DNA from: DRTC01 sp964521025
Lineage (GTDB): Bacteria; Cloacimonadota; Cloacimonadia; Cloacimonadales; TCS61
DNA: 64,000 nt
Reading direction: 5' to 3'
NCBI GenBank assembly: GCA_964521025.1
Contig: CAZFPK010000001.1
Coordinates: 62,001 to 126,000 of the forward strand
The translations under genes were made by a program, and so were the position numbers. The notes beneath the pieces are model-generated. The model was not told the origin of the DNA, made no database searches, and saw only the letters and a program-made list of their open reading frames with translations. This document shows, piece after piece, positions 53,785-61,648 of the stretch (the stretch's first letter is position 1; every line of letters starts with the position of its first letter).

Positions 53785-55830
53785 TTATTTCTCAAACTCA
53801 TCCAGCGGTTCATTCAATTCTTCCGTGCCGGGAACAACGAATCTACCATCTCTGATTATATCGATTTTCTCTCCATCTTTGGTGATGGCAGAAATAAAAT
53901 CCAAATCTTCATACGGAAGCGTGATATCTGTATGACAGTTCGTGTATGCCTGCTGGATATCGGTTTTCCGCAAAGCACTTTTTTCGTTCTCGCGAGCCGT
54001 TATCTCTTTGTTATCGATGGGATTATACACTTTAAAATCCTCTTCCCAGCTGAAACAGGTATCGCCAATTGCAAAATGTGGTCCCATTTTTTCAACAATC
54101 AAAACCGGCAGGATCGGGAGAATATCAAATTTTCTTGCCATAACATAAGCCTGCGTGTTCGTTCCGATAGCAAATTCTCCGAGTGGAAGAATTTTATGCG
54201 GGAAGAGCAGGTTTTCCTGGATGTATTTTTTGTTCTGTTCCGCATCTTCAAAGTTTTTGCAGTCATATTCGGAAACATAACCTTCTTTGAAGGTCAGTTT
54301 CAGATCTGTGAATTTCAGTTGTTTGAGGAAAGTTTCTTTCAAATGTAAAATTCCATTTGTTCCCTTTAATTGCGGGGAAGTAAAAACTTCTCCCACGGGG
54401 ATATTCACATCTGCACCGCAATTCACGAAATTCGTGTGTTTGGACGGATCTTCCAACTTCTGCATCTTCACTTTTATGTCCGTCAGATTCCCGCCTTTTC
54501 CTTTGATATGAACATAATCCGCCAGATCGAGAACATCGACAATCTTCTGCTGGATTTCTTCGTGATGAATTGTGTCGATCATATTCAAAGCAAGAGTATC
54601 CTCGAAAATCTTCTCGAAATTTTCTCCGATTTCCGGACTCGGGAAACCGATGATACAAAAACTGGTCTTGGAACGGGAAATGTATCGATCGAGGATTTTA
54701 CTGCGTTCGATATTCATCTTCTGCATTAATTTCTGCTGCTGGGGAGAGAGTTTCAAACAAGCGTCTTTCTGTTTGGGATCGAATGGTTTTTCACCGAATT
54801 TATCGAAATAAAACGGACCTGCGAATTTCAATAATTCCTCCCGGCATTTTTCCGCAGCATTTTTGATCACATCTGTCTGCTTTTCCACGAATTCTTCATC
54901 CAGGAAAAGTGCTCCCGGAAAGCGATGATCGTAAGTGTATTGGCGATTGGGAGGAGTCGTATAAACAGTGTTAAGAAGTGCTTTCAATTTGTTATTCTCC
55001 AATTCCATGACCAGCGCGCGAGCCAGTTTTTCCTGCCCGATATTGTAATGAACATTTACAGTTTCCTTTTGGGAAATGTCTTTGCGAGCCAGTTCATAAC
55101 CGCGGATGAATGCTTTCACCATGGCTGCTGCCAATTCCCGAATTTTCTCTTCAGGATAATGAAGGAAAAATTCGGCAGTTTTAATCTCATTTTCCGTAAT
55201 GGTTTTCCCATATTGATACAAATATCGCAAATCGGAAAGGTCAGAATTCATTAAAAGAGATTGAAATCCAGGATATTCCAAACTATAAAATTCTAGAAAA
55301 CGAAAAACCTGATCGTCGATAGTTGGATTTTTGTGGATTTTTGTGGAGATATCGATGTATGGTTTTTTATCTCGAATTCTCTCTTTCATAAGTTCATAAA
55401 ATTCGAGGAAATTGGTGTTCCATTTTTCCATCATAAAACGCTGATTTTTGATGGAAAGAGATAGGAAAATCCTGAATTGGAGATAGAAATTGGAGAAAAT
55501 CACTCCGAGTTCTTTGCCGAAAACTTTTACCGCATACTCCGGATTAGCAAAACTTCTCTCGTAATTTTGAGGAAGGATTTCAGAAAAATAATTCAGGTTG
55601 AATTCTTTTAATTCTCCCAGCGTTTTTTCCTGGTAATATTTGTTGGAAAATTCTCTTTCAAGTTCGCTCAATACAATGATTCTGTCGGCAATTGTGAAAG
55701 CGAATTCCATAAACTTATCTTCCGATTCTCTGGTTTCTTCCCTGATTTTTCTGATTTTTTGAAGATTCTGTTGAAAACTCTCATCGATTTGTTTATTTCT
55801 CTTTTGGAGAAGTTCTTCGTAATTTACCAT
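53785..55830 (-). CDS. M29-family (AmpS-type) aminopeptidase with long N-terminal extension
   Basis: A 681-residue protein. The C-terminal half is a thermophilic-type M29 aminopeptidase: HIKGKGGNLTD, NCGADVNIPVGEVFTSPQLKGTNGILHLKET, PLGEFAIGTNTQAYV, EKMGPHFAIGDTCFSWEED and CHTDITL hold the metal-binding Glu/His/Asp positions (about residues 481, 551, 584 and 631-633). It should remove N-terminal residues from peptides. The N-terminal 330 or so residues are a helical extension not present in the roughly 410-residue AmpS/PepS proteins; longer M29-type proteins occur in anaerobes. With TldD/E and the secreted subtilase it fits a peptide-using lifestyle. The start has GGGGG. The stop is TAA of a repeat TAACTC. 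Confidence 0.88.
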   Translation of the reverse strand: MVNYEELLQKRNKQIDESFQQNLQKIRKIREETRESEDKFMEFAFTIADRIIVLSELEREFSNKYYQEKTLGELKEFNLNYFSEILPQNYERSFANPEYAVKVFGKELGVIFSNFYLQFRIFLSLSIKNQRFMMEKWNTNFLEFYELMKERIRDKKPYIDISTKIHKNPTIDDQVFRFLEFYSLEYPGFQSLLMNSDLSDLRYLYQYGKTITENEIKTAEFFLHYPEEKIRELAAAMVKAFIRGYELARKDISQKETVNVHYNIGQEKLARALVMELENNKLKALLNTVYTTPPNRQYTYDHRFPGALFLDEEFVEKQTDVIKNAAEKCREELLKFAGPFYFDKFGEKPFDPKQKDACLKLSPQQQKLMQKMNIERSKILDRYISRSKTSFCIIGFPSPEIGENFEKIFEDTLALNMIDTIHHEEIQQKIVDVLDLADYVHIKGKGGNLTDIKVKMQKLEDPSKHTNFVNCGADVNIPVGEVFTSPQLKGTNGILHLKETFLKQLKFTDLKLTFKEGYVSEYDCKNFEDAEQNKKYIQENLLFPHKILPLGEFAIGTNTQAYVMARKFDILPILPVLIVEKMGPHFAIGDTCFSWEEDFKVYNPIDNKEITARENEKSALRKTDIQQAYTNCHTDITLPYEDLDFISAITKDGEKIDIIRDGRFVVPGTEELNEPLDEFEK

Positions 55831-56070
55831 TTTTCCCCCTTGTTTATTTCAAAGATTCAACGATTACCCATCACCAATCTGCAAATTATGTACCAGATGC
55901 TGTGATGTTATAAACCGTTTTATATTCATCTTTTGTTACAATATTTTCAATTTACTATTTATCAAAATGATAATTTCTTTTAAACGAGATTTATCAAATT
56001 TTCATCCTATTTACTTTGAAAAAGTTACTCTCAATCAATCTTTCTTATTAACTCTTTCAAGGTTAGATCT

Positions 56071-56128
56071 TACGAACTCTAAAAGAGTCAATTGAGAGAG
56101 AATTTGGAAGAGACTTTTTCAGAGTTAC
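56071..56128. repeat. AACTCTAAAAGAGTC...GACTTTTTCAGAGTTAC inverted repeat overlapping the tetR stop
   Basis: A near copy lies at 59267-59318. The right arm ends GAGTTAC, whose TTA (56125-56127) is the complement of the TetR stop. The rest of the gap (55831-56070) shows no gene. Confidence 0.87.
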
Positions 56129-56730
56129 ATAAAAACTCGCATCATCATTTTGGTTGCTTTGCGCAAAAAGTCTTTGGAAACATCTTCCCTATTATATTTT
56201 GTGTGCATATTGATGTAGAGATTATTGAGGAAATAATTCACTGCAATTTTCGATTCGATTTCTGAGAAAATACTTCCATCCTCGATTCCCTTTTTCATAA
56301 TTTCGGAAAACAATTTTAGTTTTTTCTTACTTGATTTTTCAAATTCCTGCTCTCGTTTCTGGTTGGAATCACAAAGTTTGATACCTTTATCATGCACATA
56401 TTTTAACAGTGAAAAGTAGATAGAATTTTGACTGAAAAAGTTGTTGTATGATTTCGCTGCTGCGAGAAGTTTATCGTATCCTTTTTCTTTGGATTCTGCG
56501 GCTTTTTTGATTAGTTCGAAACTGCGGTTCCAACCTCTCATATAAACTGCTAACAGGATTTCTTCTTTGCATGAAAAATATTTGTATAAAGTCGGTTTTG
56601 TATAGTCGGATTCGGAAGCGATATCCTCCATTTTTGTGCTTTCAAAACCGTTTTCTAAAAAGAGTTTTTCAGCGGCTTCTATGATCAGGTTTTCCCTGAA
56701 TTCAATTTCTTTTTCCTTACGGGAAACCAT
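56125..56730 (-). CDS. TetR family transcriptional regulator
   Basis: A 201-residue repressor-type protein. The N-terminal HTH (about 10-55) reads REKEIEFRENLIIEAAEKLFLENGFESTKMEDIASESDYTKPTLYKYFSCKEEIL, a typical TetR DNA-binding block; the rest is a helical ligand-binding domain. The ATG is preceded by AAGGAG. It is transcribed divergently from the retropepsin-like gene, and palindromes in the shared 142-base region are candidate operators, so self-regulation and control of the neighbour are likely. Confidence 0.93.
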   Translation of the reverse strand: MVSRKEKEIEFRENLIIEAAEKLFLENGFESTKMEDIASESDYTKPTLYKYFSCKEEILLAVYMRGWNRSFELIKKAAESKEKGYDKLLAAAKSYNNFFSQNSIYFSLLKYVHDKGIKLCDSNQKREQEFEKSSKKKLKLFSEIMKKGIEDGSIFSEIESKIAVNYFLNNLYINMHTKYNREDVSKDFLRKATKMMMRVFM

Positions 56731-56764
56731 TAGTTACTCCTTATTATTTTATTTAACTTTGGGT

Positions 56765-56793
56765 CAAATATTTTTTAATGAAGTAAATGTCAA
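56765..56793 (-). promoter_or_regulatory. Promoter of the tetR gene
   Basis: On the minus strand TTGACA (56793-56788), a 17-base spacer, then TATTTG (56770-56765), 35 bases before the ATG. It fits a sigma-70-like -35/-10 pair. Confidence 0.6.
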
Positions 56794-56818
56794 GTTTTTT
56801 GTGTTTTTTATTTGACAC

Positions 56819-56860
56819 TGATACTCTTGTTATCAACTTTGATTTTGATATATAAATATC
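56819..56860. promoter_or_regulatory. Two palindromes, candidate TetR operators
   Basis: TGATA-N7-TATCA at 56819-56835 and GATAT-ATAA-ATATC at 56847-56860 lie between the divergent starts, just downstream of a TTGACA (56812-56817) on the plus strand. They are the only clear dyads in the region. The second sits against the AGGAGG of the plus-strand gene. Confidence 0.5.
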
Positions 56861-56872
56861 AGGAGGTTACAG

Positions 56873-57253
56873 ATGGGATTAATCAAAACCAAGATTATTT
56901 TAAAGAATCCAAAAAAGGAAGAACTGGAAGAGATGGAAGTTGATACACTTGTTCATTCCGGTGCTTTACATTTGTATATTCCTGAAAAAATTGCTATTCA
57001 GTTGAATTTAGATGAACTTTATAAACGAGAAGTTGTTACGGCTGACGGTAAAGAGCATTTGTGTTCTTATGTAGGACCTATCGAAGTAAAATTCGAGAAT
57101 AGAGGATGTTTTACCGGTGCTTTAGTTTTGGGAGATGAAGTTTTGCTGGGAGTAGTTCCAATGGAAGACATGGATGTTCTAATTTCACCTGCCGAACAGA
57201 AACTTATTGTAAATCCGGAAAGTCCAAATATTGCTTCTTCCATTGTTAAATGA
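56873..57253 (+). CDS. Clan AA retropepsin-like protein with catalytic Asp replaced by His
   Basis: A 126-residue protein of the bacterial clan AA aspartic-protease family: VDTLVHSGALHLYIPEKIAIQLNLDEL, REVVTADGKEHL, YVGPIEVKFENR, LVLGDEVLLGVVPMEDMDVLI and the closing LIVNPESPNIASS match the family throughout. In functional members the catalytic triad is D[ST]GA; here it is HSGA (His 28, codon CAT), so the normal aspartic-protease mechanism is lost. It could be a pseudoprotease, a sequencing error (GAT to CAT) or a recent mutation. AGGAGG gives a strong start. It is divergent from tetR and probably controlled by it. Confidence 0.85.
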   Translation: MGLIKTKIILKNPKKEELEEMEVDTLVHSGALHLYIPEKIAIQLNLDELYKREVVTADGKEHLCSYVGPIEVKFENRGCFTGALVLGDEVLLGVVPMEDMDVLISPAEQKLIVNPESPNIASSIVK

Positions 57254-57263
57254 GATGAAGAGT

Positions 57264-57394
57264 GAACCTTGAATAAGTTTATAAGATAATTCATCTCGCT
57301 GAACTTTTTCTGTAGTTTCAACTTCTAACTGTTGAAAAGGATTAATCTCCTATGGAGATTTTTACACGAATTCCACTGGCAGAATCCGTTCTCA
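57264..57394. repeat. Repeat mosaic overlapping the ABC-F stop
   Basis: CCTTGAATAAGTTTATAAG...CTGAACTTTTTCTG (57264-57315), then the GTTGAAAAGG...AATCTCC-TAT-GGAGATT...GTTCTCAAGG module (57331-57398). TCA at 57392-57394, within CTCAAGG, is the complement of the ABC-F TGA stop, so the module supplies its last codons. Confidence 0.88.
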
Positions 57395-58990
57395 AGGTTT
57401 TCCCAACTCCAGAGTTTCCGAGGATAGTTTTTCCTGCAGATAACGGTCATGAGAAACGAAGATGATTGTTCCATTGAATTTTATGAGAGCATTTTCCAAC
57501 GCTTCTCTGGCTGATATTTCCAGATGATTCGTCGGTTCATCGAGAAGCAGCACATTAGCATCGGAAACAATGATCTTTGCCAGAGCAGTTTTGCTTTTTT
57601 CTCCGATACTTAAACTTCTAATTTTCTGATATACTTTATCTTTCCGGATATTCAAGCATCCGAGAATTGTCCTCGCTTCAGAATGAATTTCGTTATTTCC
57701 TTGAATGACCTCCTCGATGATGGAATTATTCTCATTCAGATTCTCAAACTCCTGCGAATAATAACCGATTTTGGCTTGCGGATTCCAGGAAAAAGAACCA
57801 TCAAAATCGGTAATTTCTCCAATCAGGATTTTCAAAAGAGTCGTTTTACCGCTACCGTTTACTCCATTTATTACTAATCTTGAATGATTGGGAACAGAAA
57901 AGAAGAGACTTTTGAAAACATTATTCGCATCAAACGATTTTCCCAAATTTTCAACTTTCAGGATAAACCTGCTTTTCAAATCAGAATCGTGAATTTGGAT
58001 TTTCCTTTTTTTCTCGATGAAAGGTTTGCTCGATTCCTCTTTCTCGATTTCTTTTCGAATCCTTGTTTCGATGTTCTTTGCTCTTTTCATCGCACTTTTT
58101 GCCGGATTCGTGATTTTCTCATAGACCGGAGCATAACCTTCTTTTCCGGTTTGCGATTGATGGGAAAATGCCCAAGTTTTTCGCTGTGAAAGAGTTTTCT
58201 TCAATTGTTTTATCTTTTTCTGCTGCACTTCAAATCTATGCATTTTCCTGTTGAATTCAGTTGCTTTTTCATACTTGTAAAAGGAATAATTCCCGGAATA
58301 AGTTTGAATCGTTTTGTTCTCCAACTCCCAGATTTCTTTCACGCAGTAATCCAGAAATCTGCGGTCATGGCTGATAACGAGAAACGGAATGGAAATCTTC
58401 TGCAGATAGGATTCGAGCCAGTTCAGAGTTTTGATATCGAGATGATTTGTCGGTTCATCCAGAAGTAGAATATCTGGTTCATTTAGCATAATTCGACAGA
58501 AAGCGATTTTGGTTTTCTCACCTCCACTTAAACTGGAAAGAGGACGGGTCAACATTTCCTCTTCGAGTTCAAATTGAGAGAGAGTTTTTTCAAACCTGTA
58601 TTCAAATTTATATCCGCGATTTTTCTCGAAGTCAGAGTAAATTTGAACAACTTCCTGTTCGGAAAAATCCTGCAGATTTTTCATCTTCCTTTTTAACTCA
58701 AAAAGTATTGGATTAACTTTCCAGAGAAAATCAGAAACAGAAATATTTTCCGAAAGGTCTATCTCCTGGGGAAGAAATCCAGAAACCAGGTCTTTCCTGA
58801 AATAAATATTCCCGGAAATTGGCTGAATTTCTTCTTTCAACATTTTAAGAATCGTAGTTTTCCCGCAGCCGTTATTCCCGATCAAACCGACACGACTGGA
58901 ATTTACCATCTCGAAAGATACATCTTCCAGGATATTTTCGGATTGAGTTTCGTAACAGAAACTGATGTTATTTGTTTTGATGTATAGCAT
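57392..58990 (-). CDS. ABC-F family ATPase
   Basis: A 532-residue soluble protein with two ABC domains in tandem: Walker A GNNGCGKTT and GVNGSGKTT, signatures SLSGGEKTK and SLSIGEKSK, Walker B LLLDEPTNHLDI and LLLDEPTNHLEI, linked by a charged coiled-coil (about residues 235-325). ABC-F proteins bind the ribosome and act as translation factors or in resistance. It lacks membrane domains. There is no strong Shine-Dalgarno. The final residues, GKP, and TGA lie in a repeat module. Confidence 0.95.
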   Translation of the reverse strand: MLYIKTNNISFCYETQSENILEDVSFEMVNSSRVGLIGNNGCGKTTILKMLKEEIQPISGNIYFRKDLVSGFLPQEIDLSENISVSDFLWKVNPILFELKRKMKNLQDFSEQEVVQIYSDFEKNRGYKFEYRFEKTLSQFELEEEMLTRPLSSLSGGEKTKIAFCRIMLNEPDILLLDEPTNHLDIKTLNWLESYLQKISIPFLVISHDRRFLDYCVKEIWELENKTIQTYSGNYSFYKYEKATEFNRKMHRFEVQQKKIKQLKKTLSQRKTWAFSHQSQTGKEGYAPVYEKITNPAKSAMKRAKNIETRIRKEIEKEESSKPFIEKKRKIQIHDSDLKSRFILKVENLGKSFDANNVFKSLFFSVPNHSRLVINGVNGSGKTTLLKILIGEITDFDGSFSWNPQAKIGYYSQEFENLNENNSIIEEVIQGNNEIHSEARTILGCLNIRKDKVYQKIRSLSIGEKSKTALAKIIVSDANVLLLDEPTNHLEISAREALENALIKFNGTIIFVSHDRYLQEKLSSETLELGKP

Positions 58991-59037
58991 TTAATTTCTT
59001 TTTTTTGAACGACAAATTATTAGCAACGAACACACTG

Positions 59038-59398
59038 AAACTTGAGTTAAGTTCGGCTTTAGCCGAATCTTGACTTAAGTTGACAATGTTTTATTTGTGA
59101 AGTCTGCAAAGACTAACCAAAAGTTTTTATCCCTCTTTTACAAACTTCACAAGTTTCAAAAACTTGGTAAGTTTCAGTTCTAACCGTTGAAAAGGACTTA
59201 ATCTCCTGTGTAGATTAAAAAAAGAATTCCGCCAATAGAATATTTTTTAAGATTACTGCTTTCCAAACTCTGAAAGAGTCGAATGAAAGAAAATTTGAAA
59301 GAGACTTTTTCAGAGTTATTATCTCGAAATCGGAATTTCGAATTACTGTATCACAATCATTCTTAATTGTATTTTTTTAAACAGGGATTTTTGAGTTA
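59038..59398. repeat. Dense repeat mosaic, gap between ABC-F and GNAT genes
   Basis: ACTTGAGTTAAG-TTCGGCTTTAGCCGAA-TCTTGACTTAAGTT (59038-59084), the GTGAAGTC...GGTAAGTTT module (59095-59175), CCGTTGAAAAGG...AATCTCCTGTGTAGATT...ATTCCGCC (59177-59235), AACTCTGAAAGAGTC...GACTTTTTCAGAGTTA (59267-59318), CTCGAAAT-CGGA-ATTTCGAA-TTAC (59323-59346) and a final GAGTTAC whose TTA (59396-59398) is the GNAT stop. Six modules stand in one 405-base gap and nothing is coding. Confidence 0.9.
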
Positions 59399-60130
59399 CA
59401 ATTGATGCATCATCCAGACATTCGGTTCGAAGTAAATCCCCTCTATATCATCAAAGACCACTAGACTCAACGCACCGGGAATTATGTATTTTCCTGATTC
59501 AGGAAATTTCATTCCTGTCCAACTTTCCCAATCCGCATGAGAGCCTGATATTTTCATTGCTTGGGAACATACTTTAATTATTTTTCCACCAAGTGTTTCG
59601 TGAACTCGCAGCCAGGGATCGAAAAGTTTCCCATCTTCTCTTTTCCATGAAATATATTTTTGCATATCAATGAGCGGATAATCTTTTTTCAATGTCGGAC
59701 GAACAGGAACCAGAAGTTTTTCAAAATTTTTCTTCTTCCCTATTTCCATCATTGCTTTTATCATTTCCGTGCTGATCCCTTTTCCTTGATATTTTGGACT
59801 GATCGTGATCGACATCGCACAAAGAAAGTTCGGTTTTATCTTATTTTCTTTATCTTTGAATCCTTTTTGCAATGCCCAATCCCAGCCATTTTCAGGAAGA
59901 TTTTCAAGTTTATTATTCCAGAAAATCGGGATCGAGTTTCCGCTTCCAACCATTTCATTTCCTTCCATAAGCCAGTATTGATATTCCGGGAAATCATCAT
60001 AAAGTCTGATAAAATATTCATCTGCGACAGCATCGTTCAGCATAAATTCAGGCCAGACTTCGATGACTAATTCATCGCCTTTTTCGATCAAGTCTTCTTG
60101 TTCGAGAGTTGTTACTACTTTGTATTTCAT
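59396..60130 (-). CDS. GNAT-fold acetyltransferase-like protein
   Basis: A 244-residue protein with the GNAT acetyl-CoA loop SPKYQGKGISTEMIKAMMEIG and a preceding strand (FLCAMSITI). The C-terminal 100 residues extend beyond the usual GNAT core (WLRVHETLGGKIIKVCSQAMKISGSHADWESWTGM). Substrate is unknown. AAGGAA precedes the ATG. Confidence 0.78.
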   Translation of the reverse strand: MKYKVVTTLEQEDLIEKGDELVIEVWPEFMLNDAVADEYFIRLYDDFPEYQYWLMEGNEMVGSGNSIPIFWNNKLENLPENGWDWALQKGFKDKENKIKPNFLCAMSITISPKYQGKGISTEMIKAMMEIGKKKNFEKLLVPVRPTLKKDYPLIDMQKYISWKREDGKLFDPWLRVHETLGGKIIKVCSQAMKISGSHADWESWTGMKFPESGKYIIPGALSLVVFDDIEGIYFEPNVWMMHQL

Positions 60131-60213
60131 TTTATTTCCTTCCTATCACGGCGTAGTTCTGAACAAAGCCGGATTTTTTTGAATCACTAATTATAACGAA
60201 TTTTCACGAATAT

Positions 60214-60410
60214 AAACTTTGAAAAAGTCTCTCTCATTCATTCATCCTGATTGTGCATCTCTCAAACAGGAATGCTTGAGTTACATCCTGTTAATTCAGC
60301 CTGATTTTTTCTCCTTGCTCTCTGTATTCTCTGTGATTAACATTTGAAAAGTAGTTAATCTCCTGTGTAGATTAAAAAGAATTCCGCTGACAGAATCCGT
60401 TTTCAAGGTT
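60214..60410. repeat. Repeat mosaic overlapping the methyltransferase stop
   Basis: CTCAAACA-GGAA-TGCTTGAG-TTAC (60261-60284) and the CATTTGAAAAG...AATCTCCTGTGTAGATT...ATTCCGCTGACAGAAT...GTTTTCAAGG module (60341-60408). TCA at 60403-60405 in the module is the complement of the gene's TGA. Confidence 0.87.
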
Positions 60411-61200
60411 TCTTCGCAACTAAAATATAACTCAATGGCAATTTCAAATCTGATTTCTGTAAATATTCATAAATCACTCCGTAATCTCTCTCATATTCAT
60501 TGAATAACTTCAATTGAAATCCACTAGAAATAATTCCATTAATCAAATCGGAAACCGTATGAGAAAATTCGTAAGCCGAAGCAGAATCATATTTGGTTAA
60601 GCCGTAATAATCGATTCCATCTTTCCCGACATAAATCTCATTGTCGAAGTAATTATGTATGATTTTTACTTCTCCGTCGAATTCATTATCATACGGCAGA
60701 ACATTATTGAAAGGATGGATTTCGTATATGAAGAGAATTCCGTTTTGTGTAAGAAGTTGCGATGCTTTCCGGAAATATCCATTCAAATCCGGAATCCAGG
60801 CTAATGCTCCAACTGTGATGTAAACCAGGTCGAATTTATCGTTATATTTTTCCGGAATATCGAACACATCCGTTCTAACGAATTCACAATCGATTTCGAA
60901 TTTTTTTGCTCTTTTCATCGCATCTTTTATTGCTTCATCAGAAATATCGAAACCGACACATTTTGCTGCTCCCATTCTTTTGAGAGACATTAGTTCGACG
61001 CCGTTATTGCAGGATAAATGTGCGATATTCTTCCCTTTGATCCCAATTTTATTTAGTTCCTCCAATTCTTCATTTTTCTGAAAGATGAAATCCGGATTGG
61101 AAAACATCTTATCCCACTTATTATCCATCACTTTGCGATGTTTGGGCATTGCCTGATTCCAGGCTTTTCGATTTGCTTCGGTGTATTTTTTGGTTTCCAT
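60403..61200 (-). CDS. Class I SAM-dependent methyltransferase
   Basis: A 265-residue methyltransferase: motif I is IAHLSCNNGVELMSL (the glycine loop is degenerate but placed correctly), VGFDISDEAIKDA is the acidic SAM-binding strand, EFVRTDVFDIPEKYNDKFDLVYITVG gives motifs II and III, and LLTQNGILFIYEIHPF is the post-IV strand. Substrate is unknown. AAGGAT precedes the ATG. Its tail, KKP, and TGA lie in a dispersed module. Confidence 0.92.
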   Translation of the reverse strand: METKKYTEANRKAWNQAMPKHRKVMDNKWDKMFSNPDFIFQKNEELEELNKIGIKGKNIAHLSCNNGVELMSLKRMGAAKCVGFDISDEAIKDAMKRAKKFEIDCEFVRTDVFDIPEKYNDKFDLVYITVGALAWIPDLNGYFRKASQLLTQNGILFIYEIHPFNNVLPYDNEFDGEVKIIHNYFDNEIYVGKDGIDYYGLTKYDSASAYEFSHTVSDLINGIISSGFQLKLFNEYERDYGVIYEYLQKSDLKLPLSYILVAKKP

Positions 61201-61329
61201 TACTTATCCTTTTTTTCAACGAACAAAACAACCGACTAACAATCAGAATCTTGATTTTGGAGTGCATCAATTATTTTGCTGCAAAACGACGGAGTCGTTT
61301 CCCCACAGAATGCAATTCTGTGCTTCTCT

Positions 61330-61648
61330 GACCTTGAAAAAGTTTTTTAGTATTCACAACAAAAATCTTTGAAGGAGATTACAGAACTTTTTCAACGGTT
61401 TCTATCTAAATTTGTGAAGTCTTTGAGACTTACCAAATTTTGAAGATATAAAACTTCACAAGTTTCGGAAACTTGGTAAGTTTTCTCGAAATCGGAATTT
61501 CGAGTTACATTCCAAACCTTGAAAAAGTTTATAAGTATTCTCTTCCTGCCATACTTTTTCAATGGTTTTCCCATATCATCGATTTCCAACCATTGAAAAG
61601 GACAAATGAAAGAATTCCTCCGGTAGAATCCGTCTTCAAGGTTTTTAA
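61330..61648. repeat. Repeat mosaic before the second barrel gene
   Basis: CCTTGAAAAAGTT...GAACTTTTTCAACGG (61333-61396), GTGAAGTC...AACTTCACAAG...ACTTGGTAAGTTT (61414-61480), CTCGAAAT-CGGA-ATTTCGAG-TTAC (61485-61508), CCTTGAAAAAGTTTATAAG...TACTTTTTCAATGG (61516-61568) and CCATTGAAAAGG...ATTCCTCCGG...GTCTTCAAGG (61585-61642), close to the barrel stop TAG at 61649. Confidence 0.9.

Noticed and set aside
54263..54729. 131- and 119-codon frames overlapping the M29 peptidase
   Set aside because: They sit opposite or out of frame with strongly conserved peptidase motifs.
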